Shown here piece after piece: positions 11,597-24,152 of a stretch of DNA of 64,000 nt (positions are counted from its first letter, which is position 1; each line of letters begins with the position of its first letter). The notes beneath the pieces are model-generated. The model saw only the letters and a program-made list of their open reading frames with translations, did no database searches and was not told where the DNA came from. Source of the DNA: Climacium dendroides (Eukaryota; Streptophyta; Bryopsida; Hypnales; Climaciaceae); assembly GCA_950106755.1 (NCBI GenBank), contig OX467084.1:36707213-36771212 (forward strand), written 5' to 3'. A program made the translations under genes and the position numbers.

Positions 11597-12460
11597 ATTG
11601 GAATCAGTTGGGTATTGCGAATAACGGCGAAGGAGACACTTCAAAGCGCGCTGCAAGCGAACTGGAAACTGTCATTCGTTGCGCACTGCGCTGTTACACC
11701 GCGTTGGTTGGGCGACGATGGGCTGTGGGAAATGGGGAGTGACGGAAAGGCATCTTCCATAGTTATAGGATATCTATGTTATAAGCACCTTTTATAGTTA
11801 TATGGTATTTATGTTATAGGTATGGATGTTATATACATCTTCAATAATTGTAAAATATCCACTTATATTTAGGCTCAAGGTTTGTAGGTTAGCATTTTTA
11901 AGCTCACATGCTAGTGTCATTGGTTCCATCACCATCTGATGAGCTCATGACCACGTTATCAAACTTCTAATGTATATGTTTGATCTTTTATGTTCAATAT
12001 TCATGCCACTATATAATAATGAAAATTTTGAAAGCGTTATTCTTCTTCAAGGATGCAATAATTGCAAGCCTTCTATAAGTCTTAAATTCTTAAGTCCTAT
12101 AAATTTATATTTTCTTTTATAAAGGTTTGAAAATAAAGTAAAGAAAATGGATACCAAATAATGAATATGTTTAAGAATCAAAATCTCTTACCATAAGTAT
12201 AAATTGCAATGCAGAACATTAGAATGCAATTCAAACATGCCATGTCATTTTAAATTTAGAAATATAATTATAAGCTTAGAAGTTAGAACTTTAAACTATG
12301 ATAAATCATCATTTGTGGGAAGTTTTCCACTATTTTCTAGGTAGAGTTCAAACTTAAAGAGTTTATTTTTATTACTTATGCCTTAAAATAATTAGAGATG
12401 CTACAATCAAGTTTTGTAACCTCAAAGCAAAAAGAGTGAGACTATAATACACATGTTCTT
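11597..12460. repeat. AT-rich sequence with an R-family copy (plus) at about 11.86-12.36 kb
   Basis: The R landmarks are 'ataaagtaaagaaaatgg', 'aatatgtttaagaatc', 'agaacattagaatgcaa' and 'cattttaaatttagaaat'. No supported gene is present. Confidence 0.5.
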
Positions 12461-12464
12461 TTAA

Positions 12465-12604
12465 CCCTTGAAAGACCCTTGAAGTCCCTTTATACAACCC
12501 GTATTTAGCCTTATAATTCTTCAATTTTTGTTTGATATATGAATTGTGATACATTGTTATTTACATACTATCATGATCATTAATTTACTACAACCCTTTA
12601 AGGG
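12465..12604. mobile_element. Short TTAA-flanked element P4
   Basis: It is flanked by TTAA at 12461-12464 and 12605-12608. It begins CCCTTGAAAGACCC and ends ACCCTTTAAGGG, 140 bp in all. Because TTAA is common in AT-rich DNA the call rests on the CCC/GGG ends, which match the other family members. Confidence 0.35.
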
Positions 12605-12608
12605 TTAA

Positions 12609-14547
12609 AGCCATTAAATCTTTTTAATGATATGACTTTAATATAATGTAGTAATGAAAGATGAATTCACCTACTAGTAATTCAATGAATATTGTACATA
12701 AATTCAATTTTTTCACATTGACAAAATTTACAAAATTTTGTAGTACGAAGAATAAAAATTCTCTTAAAAACAAATCATAAAAATTTCATGACTTTCCTAA
12801 TTTTCTTGAATTAAGTATTTTTTATTGAAATATGAATGATGCATAGATGTGTATAAAGTAAATGGCATAGAAAAATCATAATCAATCATTTTCAAAATCA
12901 GATTTTTGGTGCTAGAATTAGACTTCAAAAAGAATTTTTCAAAAATATAAGCTACTAAAAATAGCAACTTGGTTAGGTTTTATTTTAACTCCCGTTTTAA
13001 CTTCAAAGTATTGTTGACACCAAAATTTGGTGCCTTAGGCATTTAGGGGTGAGCGTGGTGCAGATTCAACAACTTGATCCATGAGAAGGAAAATGAACTA
13101 CTTCCATATTTTATTGCTGAGCAATGGAGCATCCAATTACCCACATTCATCACTAGTGCTTCAAAAATAAAAAGTAATGAAGTTACCTTCAATTCATCGT
13201 GAATTCATGTACTTGTTGTAACCTTTGGTGCTGGGGGCAGCCTTTTCTATTTGAATATAACTAAATGATGATTGGCTATTGATGCTATTTAACCAATTAT
13301 ATATAAGAACCTATTTGCTGCTAGTGTGGCTCATTGATTATTTAATTCATAAAGTATGACAATTTTGAAGGGTTAATATTGGAGGATTGAGCTTGTGACC
13401 ATGTATTGAAATTTTTCAATATTTCTATTTACAATTGTACTTCATTTACAGTCAATATCCATTAATAGAATCTTCTTAACCATTGTTTCTCAAAGAGGGA
13501 ATCTCATGTCTTCAACAATGCATAAGACTTTCAATTTTTTTGGATGTTTACTATTATTCTTGGTTTTTGAAACTTCTTTTTGTAAAGATTTGAAATTAAT
13601 CTAATTATCCTCAATTTTCAAACAAAAGTGAAGAAAGTTCACAACAAATACTAGTTTTTTTAAAGCCTTAGAATTTCACCATGATTGTATATTGTAGGGT
13701 TGAATATTACATGGTGTACCAAATTATTGTATTATTTTATATTTACAAACTATCTATGTAATCCTTATCTTTAGGAACTTCTTAAATTTTCTAGGTGGGT
13801 AGAAACTAGAATTCAAAAACTTCAAATGAATCTATGAAATTGGAATAAAAGCAAAAATAAAATGTAAGGAGAAAATCAAGTGGCATGACCCAAAACTAAA
13901 AATGCTAGAATATATTATACATATGTAATTGTATTTATTGTCATTAATCTTGATTATACAAAAAATTTGAAATTAATATGACTAGAATAGAACTAAATGA
14001 TGATTGGCTATTTAGCTTTGATCCTACATAAAGTTGAATACAAAAATTAGATGAAAATAATTCATTTATAAATAAATAAAAGATTTATATGACTACCTTT
14101 GGAGATATTGAACCTTTTTTATACTAATTAATTATTGAAGCTTGAAATTTTTTGAATGGTCATGCTTTGAAATAAAATACAAAAGTACATATGTTTGGAA
14201 TCAAATATTAAAAAACTTTGGAAAAATGCATGTTGTGAAACTACGTGGTCTAAGGTGATAGGTTGAAAATCATTGAAATTATATTTGGTCTTTTGTGGAA
14301 TCCAAGTAATCCCTAAAAAACCTAATCCCTTCACTACATTGTTAAACATCATTTTTTGACTAACTTTATATTTTTAAGTTACATCCAATTTTCATTTTTT
14401 TTTCTTTCTTGTACATGATAATATATGTTGCCTATCAACATTTAAATCATTTCTATTGTTTTGATAAAATAATGTTATTCTTGTTATCTCCATTGCATAA
14501 AGTGAAATTAAATTGCTAGATATAAAAGTAAAATCCAATCAATGTGA
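12609..14547. repeat. AT-rich repeat block
   Basis: There is no gene. 13.37-13.96 kb resembles the R-containing repeat at 0.42-1.06 kb in reverse orientation. 13.97-14.54 kb, interrupted by the next element and continuing at 15.81-16.25 kb, is collinear with 30.70-31.75 kb and in reverse with 46.75-48.35 kb (landmarks 'ttattgaagcttgaaa', 'gcatgttgtgaaact', 'ggttgaaaatcattgaaatt'). Confidence 0.5.
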
Positions 14548-15813
14548 CATTAGGAAAATTCTCAGCCCTCCGGAAGCCCGCTCCACAGCAGCTAAAAGGA
14601 CCCCATGATTACTTTTAACTTTGCTTGATGATTAATTTTTCCCCTATACTCGCCCACCTGAAGTCGCAACGTCCGATGACTGCCAAGGTTCAGCACCCAA
14701 GTATAAGTAATTAAGTAATCAAAGGTTCACCTATCATAATCCAGCTTAATATTGATTATTGCATACCTTGTTAAAAATCGAGTTATGAAAAAGAAGCAAA
14801 TGTCAAAAATAGTTCAATGACATCTACCATCAAGCAATTTTTTGATGACATCATGAAAGAGACTACTCATTAACATTTGGTTAGAGGGATGGTGAAGAGT
14901 TTGTTTTTATAGAAAATCAATTGTCCATGGTGAATCGTCAAAGGATATGGGATATTTAGAAGATAGATCACTCATTGTCAAATGCAAGAATTATGTTCAA
15001 AGTCGAATTTCAAACCCCATTTAAGCATAAAACAATGATTTTTTTCAAAAAACTTTTAACTAAATAAAGTTGTAGAATCAAAATAGTTTTCATCTCCAAA
15101 AATCCGTTTGAGTTTTAAATTCTTCAATTAAAAGTTATAGACAAAATTCTAAAAGAGGTTGAAAGGAAAATTTTCTTTGACATTTTCAAACACCCTCTCC
15201 AAATTTTGTCCATAACTTTTTATTGAAGACTCTAAAATTCAAACGGATTTTTGGAGATGAATTTTAGTTTTATTCTTTAAATTTATTTGGTTTAAAGTTT
15301 TTTGAAAAAAATCATTCTATTATGCCTAAATGGGGTCTGAAATTCAACTTTGAATACAATTTCAGCTTTTGACTTAACTATGGGTGGTTGTGCTCTTCTT
15401 AATCCTAATTTACATATCCCACATGCATTGTTTTACCTACTACTATACCACTTGTATAAATAACTTCTCTCCTCATTTTCTAATATCCTCATCTATTTGA
15501 TAATTGGAGCTAATCGGAATATCTGAATGATCTCCAATTACTTTGACATCAAGCTTCAAAGTTCACTTCCCTTTGCTTATGATTAGTAAAATTGATTAAT
15601 TTGTCAATTAATCGGATTAATAGAAACCGAAGTACTTGATTATTATACAGGTTTCCACTACACTCTCATTACTTGAGTCCTGACATCTTTCGCGAAGTTC
15701 ACACAATCTGACCATGCACTGTACCTATATACCCCTACTAATTCCAGGACGGTTAATAGACTGGTTTGGTCACTATGAAGGGGGCTTCCGGAGGGCTCAG
15801 AATTTTCCTAATG
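14548..15813. mobile_element. 1.27-kb terminal-inverted-repeat element with a nested 358-bp foldback
   Basis: The ends are CATTAGGAAAATTCTCAGCC... and the reverse complement of ...GGGCTCAGAATTTTCCTAATG, giving terminal inverted repeats of about 31 bp (through CCCTCCGGAAGCCC) with one mismatch. The related repeats at 31.2 kb and 47.3 kb continue across this point without the element, which supports insertion. No transposase is encoded. Inside, 14998-15165 and 15190-15355 form a long foldback (for example CATCTCCAAAAATCCGTTTG against CAAACGGATTTTTGGAGATG). I could not define a clean target duplication. Confidence 0.7.
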
Positions 15814-16299
15814 AATTTCATCTCAACACAACCACCATTGAAGAATAGAGTTATGAAAATCCTAAGTCTTGTTTTATTTTTTATGTAGAAAACACTCCAG
15901 GCAATAACCTTCACCTCATATTTTCAATTTTCTAGTATTACATTTATTCTAGACTATGAAAAATTGATTTCATATTGTAAATAATTTCTTTATCTATGGA
16001 TAGTGAATATTTTTAAAAATTTGCTGAAAAAATGAATTTACTATGATCTTTAAAAGTTTATTGTTAAAAAAAGTTATATTGATTATAGTACACATATTAG
16101 AATAATTTAGTGTTCTTACTATAACAAGTTACAAGTAAAAAAATTTATACTTTATTCTAATTTAAATTTGAATTTCTCAATGAAGTAAATACAATTGACA
16201 ATACATAATCTTGTATAATTTGGACCTTTTTTCCCTAAAGTTTCAAGCCTCCCCTTTGGAGGCACTTGAACGTTTTGGAAACATAAATTTTATTTCTGT

Positions 16300-17500
16300 T
16301 GGTGCCAAACCAGTGCTATCCATGAATTTCACATTCACATTTCTAACTTTTCATGAATCACTAAGTTTTATGCTGTTCATGAGACTTGATCTAGGAATGT
16401 CTAAGATTGTTGTTTGAGTTTCATGAGACTATTTTACGTGAAATCTCCTTGGTTCACTACATTCTTTTTAAGATACTAAGTCAGGCTATACATTTCGGGC
16501 AAACTGTCATAAGGTAAAACAACCCATTACGGACCAAAGACCCATTGTGGACTCCTAGAAATGACCCCATTATGGTTTTCTTCCAGTGAATTATGGTTTT
16601 CTTTTGGTGAATCAGATCTAGGTCACAATCAATGTCTTAGCTAACTAGAATGAAGTGATTAGTGATCACAATAGGAACTTTCAGTTTTTTAGTGTTAATT
16701 CATTGTAGGAAATGGCTTTTTCATGTCTTCTATGGTAGAAAATATTGTGACTGCAATAGGTGAGTAAGATGATCGTTATGGACATACTTTTTGTTGGTTT
16801 TGGGGTAGTCTACAAACTCTTTTAAGCCACAATGGGTAGAACACTTCAAAAATTCATAACAAACTCACACTTTGTCAAAAAAATATAATTTCAATTGCTC
16901 TCGCCATTTCTATCACTTGTCTTTGTGTGGGAAAAAAATTTAAAAAATATGAGCAATGACATGAGGTCAAACCCCCCATTTGGTCCGTAATGGGTCGTTT
17001 AGTTTATGATGTTTGCACATGGGTTGCAGCCCCGAAGGTCCAAGTCACTGGAGACGCCGCAAGAGGAGCCCCTGTGCAGCCTGTCGAAATGAACGTTCCT
17101 CATTCCCAGCAAGAGGAAGTAAGTTGATCATGGTCTTGCAGGAATCAATGTCTGCGGTGCGGCCAATGCTGTTCCGTCCCCTTCGATCCCTGTCTTGTCA
17201 CTTTTGGGTAGGATGGTATAATTCTACTCTTGGAGCTCAAATTTTCTGAAGATTTGTTGACGATGATGAAGTGAAAGACTAAGTGATACGTCGTCGTCGA
17301 CGTCTTCGCACGCTGCTGCTGAATGAAGCGCCCGCTGTCGATGCTGGTCATGCTCGTGACACTGCTCCTGAAGCATTTCTATGGAAGCGCTTCGATCACC
17401 TGTGATTCTTCTCACGGTGGGTGATCGAAGCTGCTGTTGATTCTGCGGCACGTTAACCCGGATGATCCTACATCCCTTAGTCCGACATTTCGTCCAACAT
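16300..17500 (+). pseudogene. LW-TM family copy C, 3' part only
   Basis: Homology to D begins just after the exon 4 donor ('ccagtgctatccatg') and runs through intron 4, exon 5 (17030-17118, PEVQ-like frame: acceptor ttgcag, then residues ending HSQQEE, then donor gtaagt) and the 3' region with GCTGCTGAATGAAGCGCC near 17319. Exons 1-4 are absent. The last acceptor reads tcgcac instead of ttgcag. A separate inverted-repeat element sits in intron 4. This is a truncated duplicate rather than a working gene. Confidence 0.65.
16522..16995. mobile_element. Element with perfect 17-bp terminal inverted repeats inside intron 4 of copy C
   Basis: The left end is ACCCATTACGGACCAAA (16522-16538) and the right end is its exact reverse complement (16979-16995). 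Outside these, 'taaaac' and its complement 'gttta' suggest the true ends lie a few bases further out. It is absent from the same intron in D and E. It is 474 bp, non-coding, and its superfamily is unknown. Confidence 0.65.
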
Positions 17501-20013
17501 GACAACTCTAGGCAGGGTGATAGTTTAGGATTGTTTTCAACTTTATGTTTGCAAAATTGCGTGTCTTCTATAACACATGAAACTCATATTCAGTTCCTAG
17601 TGTCAAAATTCCTAGTGAGTCCTACTTTTTTTAGTGTGTTGTACATTAAAAACAATGGGAAAAGTGGGACTCACCGGGAATTTTGACACTGAGAACTAAA
17701 TATGAGACTCTTGTGTAAAATATAAAATCTTCAATTCTTTAATATGACTTCTATAAGTTTTTCAAGTTACAAATTTTTTTTGTAGAGTTTTGAAATGACC
17801 TTGATGGTTTGAAGACAAAGTGAAGAAAATTCATATCAAATATTGAATATGTTTAAATATTAAGATCTTTCACCATGAGTGTACATTGTAGTATAGAACA
17901 TTAGAGTGCAAACCAAGTTACTGCGCCATTATAAATATAGAAATGTAATCATAGGCTCATAACATTAAACTATCACAAAATTATCATTTATAGGAAGTTT
18001 TTCAATATTTGTAAATTTAGGTCTATTGTTGGAAAACACATTGAAAACTCTAAGAAACTATCATTTCTAGTGCAAAGTGCTACAATGGAAAACAATTCAT
18101 CAAACTTTAATCAAGTGAGGTTGTAAGAAAATCATAAGTATTCAAGATGAAAATAATAATTTTTTCTCAATGTTGTCATGCTATGTTGTCAAACTCTACA
18201 TCTTCTTACAACATTTTCAAGCTTAACCCTAAAAGTCCTAAGGCCCTTTTTAAAAAAATCAAAACCACTCAAAACTAGCATTTTTATTGCAAAGACCAAA
18301 TTTTTGTACATATCTAACCACCAATTAAAGTGAACAAAGGAGGTTTTGGGGCATGTTCCTTGATTAAATTATTTGACTTTGAATCTTTTTAATTAAAATA
18401 TTTTGCACTAAACATTTTGATTTAAAAAAAAATTATACTGAAGATTTAAGTTGAACATATAGGAATTCTAAATTCAAGAAACACACACATCGTTTTCATT
18501 CTTTAAAAAGATTTAAGGAAAAATTAAATCATGAATAGCTTTTAGATGGAATTGAAACACTAATTCCAATTGTTGAGAGTGTTCAAGCAAGCACACTTAA
18601 CCTTATGGAATCTTATGAAGCCTTTTTTAAATTGTGAAAATTGGATTAGTAAACAAATTCAATATGTTTTCTTCTCAAGAAGTTTCTATGAGTGCCCACA
18701 AAATAAAAAGATCGATAACTTTCACATCACTAATCCAAATGAAATAAATCAAAGCTTCCCATATAGACAAAAATAAAATATATAAGAAAAAAAATTAATT
18801 TCAAGCTTTTGTGGATTGTTTTTGATGCATAGTCTCCTTATTTTGAGCTTATTGTGGTATAATTTTTTCCCAATCATTGATTGAAATGAAATTTATATTC
18901 CCCAAAAGCTAATGTGATTTTTTATCTTAAGAAAAAAGTTTAATAAAATTGAGTTAAAAATTGAGCTTATACAAGCCTCTTTTAAAATCCATTTTATCTT
19001 CTATAGGGATTAAATATTTATGCTAAAGAATTGAATTAGTCATGTAGGATTGATTTTTAAATTTAAGGTAATTTCAAAAATAAAATTTGATTTAAAATAT
19101 TAAAAATTTTACCATAAATGAAAATATCACAATAGAATATTATAAAATCATCCCAAAATTTTGCTTCATTCTATATTTAAAAATAAAATTTTCTACTCAC
19201 TATTGTAAACTACAATGAAATCCTTATCTTTGAGAAACTTTTCAATTTTTTTTGGATGAGTAAAAATAAAAATTTCAAAGAGTTCAATTTAATAATTTTG
19301 GGCAACTATATATAGATAAAAATCAAGATTTATAATCCAAAATTGAAAGGAGTTAGAATATATTTTACATGCATTCAAGCATGTATATTATTTATTTTTG
19401 GTCATTAATCCTAATGACATAAAAAATTTAAAAAATAAATTGACTTTAATATAAAAATCAACAATGTGTATTGACCATATACATAGTTGTATACACAAAG
19501 TTGCACAAAAAGGATGAAAACCATCCATTTCACATTTTATAAAAATATTTGAAGTTGATCTTATATATTTATTACAAAAGAATGCTTACTATCTTCAAGT
19601 GAAACTTGTGGAAATTTAAGAAAACTTTGAGAGAATAAACATAGAGTATTAATAAATAATTGTAGCTAAATACTAAAAACTTATTAGTTTTATTATATGG
19701 ATGTAAGGCTATAACTAAAATGAGTATAACTAACAATGGATTCTATTAAAGTTGTTGTAGTAGGTGGTGTATTAGAAATAACTAATGGTACCTACAAAAA
19801 TAACATGGCTGCTTGACAACTAAAATATGGTTTTTGTTGGTTCTAATGATGAAAATATAAAAATATAAAAATTAAAAATTAAAAACACAAAAGAGTTCAT
19901 GTCAATATGTGTGTCAAATTTGTAAATGTGCATTTGAACTATAAGACTTCTATTTTGATTTTATTGTCAACATTTATGGCTTTGCATTGTTCTAAACTTG
20001 TATTTCTAGTTTT
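17501..20013. other. AT-rich repeat DNA without genes
   Basis: An R-family copy (plus) lies at 17.74-18.07 kb. 19.19-19.39 kb resembles the reverse of the 0.5-0.6 kb block. Chance open frames only. Confidence 0.5.
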
Positions 20014-20985
20014 CACACAATTATCTAAAGTCTATGTTGTATTTAAAGAATTTGGAAAGTGTTTTGTCTCTTTTGTTTTTTCATTCGAATTTAGGCAACT
20101 TGTGATATTATTCTTGAGAGTTCCTTATTTGCACTTGTCATGTAATATATAGGAAGAGGAATTGTGATTGTATACTTGCATTTTTATTTCTCCTTCAATG
20201 TTAAAGTCCAATACAAAGTTGATGTAGGAAAATAAATTAATATATAAATAATTATATGTAATATGCCATAAACACAAAAATGAAGAATTACAATAACTAT
20301 AGGGTATATTATAAAGGGTGAATGGTAGAACATTCTTTAACTTGTAGGTTTGTTTTATTACTATATGAAAAGATAATATCCCCTCAAAAAATGCATTTTG
20401 GTCACTTTTGATTCTTTGACCCTTAAAGTCCCAGGCCTTTTTTCCATCAAAAAACACTCAAAATGCCATTTCAATAGCAAAGAATAAAAAATTAATTTTT
20501 TTCTTACATATCCAATTGTAGAATCTTGTAATAGACAAGTGTAAAAATGTAACTTTTAGTTCCTTAAATATACTAGGAGTGTCTCTCCAAGCTTGTCATT
20601 TATCATTTTAAATAATTTCTTTTGAAGTTGAGAAAAATTGTCAATTCTATGATATTTGTAGCATATAATGAAATGAAATTGTAAGACATAAAAATATTTG
20701 TTGGAAAATAAATTTTAATAATCATAATATAATTACTATCATCTAGGATTTTTATTTGAATATTCAAATTACGTTGTGAACAAATTACAATGAAGAAATA
20801 CTTTAAGAGTATTCTTTAATGACAATATAATAATTGAAAAGACATGATATCATATATTGTGGATTTTAACACCTATTACCTTTAAATACAATAGTCCATT
20901 CAAATTTTGTAAGTTTTTCACAAACTCATATTTTCATTAGAAAAGAATTAAAGCCTAAAAAGGACCACTATACTTTAGGCCACTA

Positions 20986-23370
20986 CTACAAATATAACAA
21001 ATACTATAATATATTTATACTATATATATATATTTAAATGAAAAATATAAAATCATAATTTGACATGGCACTTGAGATAGACAATTAATCTAATTAATTT
21101 TTTTCTAAAAAATAGTATTTTTTAATTTTCTATATTTGCAATACTAATTTAGATTTGATGTCTTTTTTGAGGCCCTAGTTTTTGCTTACTAATAAATAGT
21201 TACCATCAAGTTTGACCAGAGACCCTTCTACATTGAATAGGGGTACTAAGGGGACTAAAAAAAATTAAAAGGGCTTATTGTGGAAAACTATAGGTGTTTG
21301 AAATATGATGTATAGCCCTTGGACACTTCAATAACTATTGACGTACAACAAAGGTGGATATTTATATAGTGTGTAATGTTAATTAATTAGTAAGGGTCCC
21401 CTTAAAATCCCAATTCAGTGTAGTTAATTTTGAGTACAAGTTTGGGGGTACAAGGACCTATGGGTGTGAATGGATATAGGGATCTCTTTAAAGTTTGTTT
21501 GTGTGGACCAAATTGGTCGACCAATTGAATTGAAATGCAACTACATGAAAATTAAATAGCAGTGATCCCCAAACTAGCTTATGGAATTTAGTGCAATATG
21601 CTACCTTCAAGACAAACAAGCATCAATTTTGGCTACCTTGAGAGTGAGTAGTATTAAAAAAAAAAAAAAAAGAAAGGATTTTGCAAGTTGTAAGGGATTA
21701 TTGGGAATACTACAACACAAAATTGACTAAATAGATGCTAATTCCAATGTGGAGGAAGTTACAAATTGGCTATCAAATTCTAATGTTTATTGCAATCTTG
21801 ACTGAAAACTGATTTTTTCAAGGATTTCCTCTAATATACATTTAGCTAGTGAAAAATTTAAGTAGCAATGGAGCAAATTTTAGCCAGTTCTGTGAACGCT
21901 GCTGAATAAATGCCACACCTAAGCAACCTCGAGCTCCCAAGTAGGCTGACCAAGTAGGCTGACCGAGCACATAATGTAGCTACAGAAAAGACCAACTCTG
22001 GGGGCAAAACCCTCACTAGTTTACTTCTGGGAAAAACACATTGGGATTTTCAAAAATAACATCTCTTTTTTTAAAAAATATTTTTAAATTTTTCCTATAC
22101 TTGCACTACAGCATGCCAATAAACAAAATCTTAATAGCCTTCTCGAGGGTTCAGATTTTTACTAATGCAACATGTGATAAAACTTTAAAATTTTGAATTC
22201 ACATTTGGAATTAGAGGCCCCAAATGAGTTGGGAGAGGTGAAGAAATACAAGGATACATGGCACAAAATAGGAGGCATTTCATTTCCATTTGCCCTTGGT
22301 TGGGGCAATGAGGGGGCAATCCTCCTTGGTTGGGGCAGGACTCTAAAAATGTCTAGAGATGTGGACAATTTACCCCTTGGGAAAAACAAATGAATCTTTT
22401 ATTTGCCACACGTAATATAATCATTTGCATGATCATTCATTTTCAGAATTGGCTTTTTGATGCTCAAATTAGACTTTAAAAAGAATTTATCAAAAATATA
22501 AACTACTAAAAATAATAACTTGGTAAGGTTTGGTCTAACTTCAAAGTATTGCCGACATATGAATTTGGTGCCTTGGGCATTTGGGGGCTAAAGTTGTGTA
22601 TACCTAATCGAAATGCAACTACAGTAAAATAGATCCATTGATCTACACCTCAAAATAACTCCAATGCGGAGACAGGACGAGGCATTGAAAAGTGACACAC
22701 AACTACTTGTTACCGGATCCAAGGATAGGCTGGGCTACTTTGCCAACCTACCACTTGTTGAAACTGCTCCAATGTAGCAATAGGGTGAGGCCTAGCAAAC
22801 ACAATGCTATATTTTTTTTTAATTTAAACATAATCTCTTGTACTTTTTCAACTTGCTTGGGGTGAGATGTTAGGGTTTGCATGCCATGGTCGGCTAGCTT
22901 GGGGGTATCATTCTATGCTCAACAAATTGCATGAAAATACTGAGCATGGGCTTTCACTTTGACGAGCCCTCTAAAATATTGCTGATTGTAGCAGCTGCAG
23001 TGGAGCGTTGTTTTTTGGAAAAGGCCTTTAACCCCTTAACGCTTTAATTCTTTTTTTAATTTTTGCACGTTTTTGCATATATCTTTGTCCAAAAATATTG
23101 CTTATCCCAGTTGCATGAAACTGATTATTAAGGAAGGTTGTCTTTTCAAGATTCAAGTGTTAAATTGGATGAATGAGATATTAGTTGTACAAAACAGCAC
23201 CTGCAGGCCCTCTGTTCGTCGTCAAAAACGTGAGGGTTAAAGGACACGTTCGCGCCGTTCCCGTGCTTGTGAACGGGCTGCATTGGAGCTGCTGTACATA
23301 CTTTCAGGGAAATCAATCGGTCCAGACCGGACAGTTGCCATAGTTCAATTTTCCACGACAATTGCAGTGC
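20986..23370. other. AT-rich sequence, no gene recognised
   Basis: It contains the repeat shared with 6.83-7.10 kb (21.64-21.91 kb), a short tandem 'aagtaggctgacc' near 21.94 kb and a stretch (22.18-22.28 kb) resembling 49.53-49.61 kb. The open frames at 22162-22393 overlap on both strands and look non-coding. Confidence 0.45.
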
Positions 23371-23372
23371 AC

Positions 23373-23382
23373 TATATATAAA
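23373..23382 (+). promoter_or_regulatory. Probable TATA box of copy D
   Basis: TATATATAAA lies in 'gcactatatataaagagcc', about 20-30 bp before a GC-richer leader that copies D and E share (cgtcgctgtgtttcatgctt). The leader has its own intron (24012-24097, gtaagt to ttgcag) before the start codon. Position and context fit a core promoter; this is inferred. Confidence 0.5.
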
Positions 23383-24152
23383 GAGCCTTCCGAGAGATGG
23401 CCCCAGAGCTTGCGAGAGCCCGTCGCTGTGTTTCATGCTTCCATCCCATCCTTGTGTAGGAGCTCCGGTGTTAAATTAGTCCACTTGGTTTTCACTTGAT
23501 TCAGCGACTGAGGTAGCTAGTGAATCGGAAATTGCGAACTCAACTTCGAGCTTTCATGCTTCGCACCTGTCAGGACAGTTTCCCGTTTTCGGTGTTGGTT
23601 TCAGTCCCTTCCGCAAATGGTCGAATTCTTGTACTTCTCTGTATGGTTTACTTTCCCTTTAAGTGCCGACTTTTGCATTCCAAATGCTCTAGCTAATACA
23701 GAGATTGTGGTAGAGTTTCACGACAGTCGTGTCCAAATTAGTGTGCAAATACTAGCTGCTTTTTGATTAGAAGCCTTTCAAGTAGTGGTCGGGATGCTAA
23801 GACTCAGCATTTGATCGAGAATGATCGAGAATGCATTTGCACTTTCGTGGATCAGAGGAAGAGAATCGCAAGCACATTAATTGAAGGAGTAGATTGCGGC
23901 CGACGGACCAAAACTAAGCGAAGGGAAGTTGCTGTCGGCGACGTTGGAAAGAGCCCCGTGGTGACATGTTCGTAATTACCGCTAGCTTCAATGTTTTCTC
24001 AATCAATTACAGTAAGTTATCCTGGGTGATTTATCTAATGCTACTGCTCAATCTGCGTGTTGACTCTGACTGCAAACCTTGAATAATTGTGTTGCAGATC
24101 GATCGAGCTGGTTCGTAGACTATATTGTGCACTGGTTGGCACTCCAGGCGCG

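Noticed and set aside
17145..17505. Minus-strand frames downstream of copy C exon 5
   Set aside because: They are antisense to the conserved 3' region of the LW-TM family.
20125..20457. Open frame of 110 codons, with relatives at 42.6-43.1 and 60.6-60.9 kb
   Set aside because: The copies keep neither start, length nor frame. Composition follows AT-rich DNA, so it is a repeat and not a gene.
23763..23975. Open frame in the leader of copy D, with a counterpart in E (RSLSSSGRDA...)
   Set aside because: Similarity is as expected from the recent duplication. It ends before the leader intron and does not join the family frame, so it is probably 5' UTR. Not excluded as a uORF.
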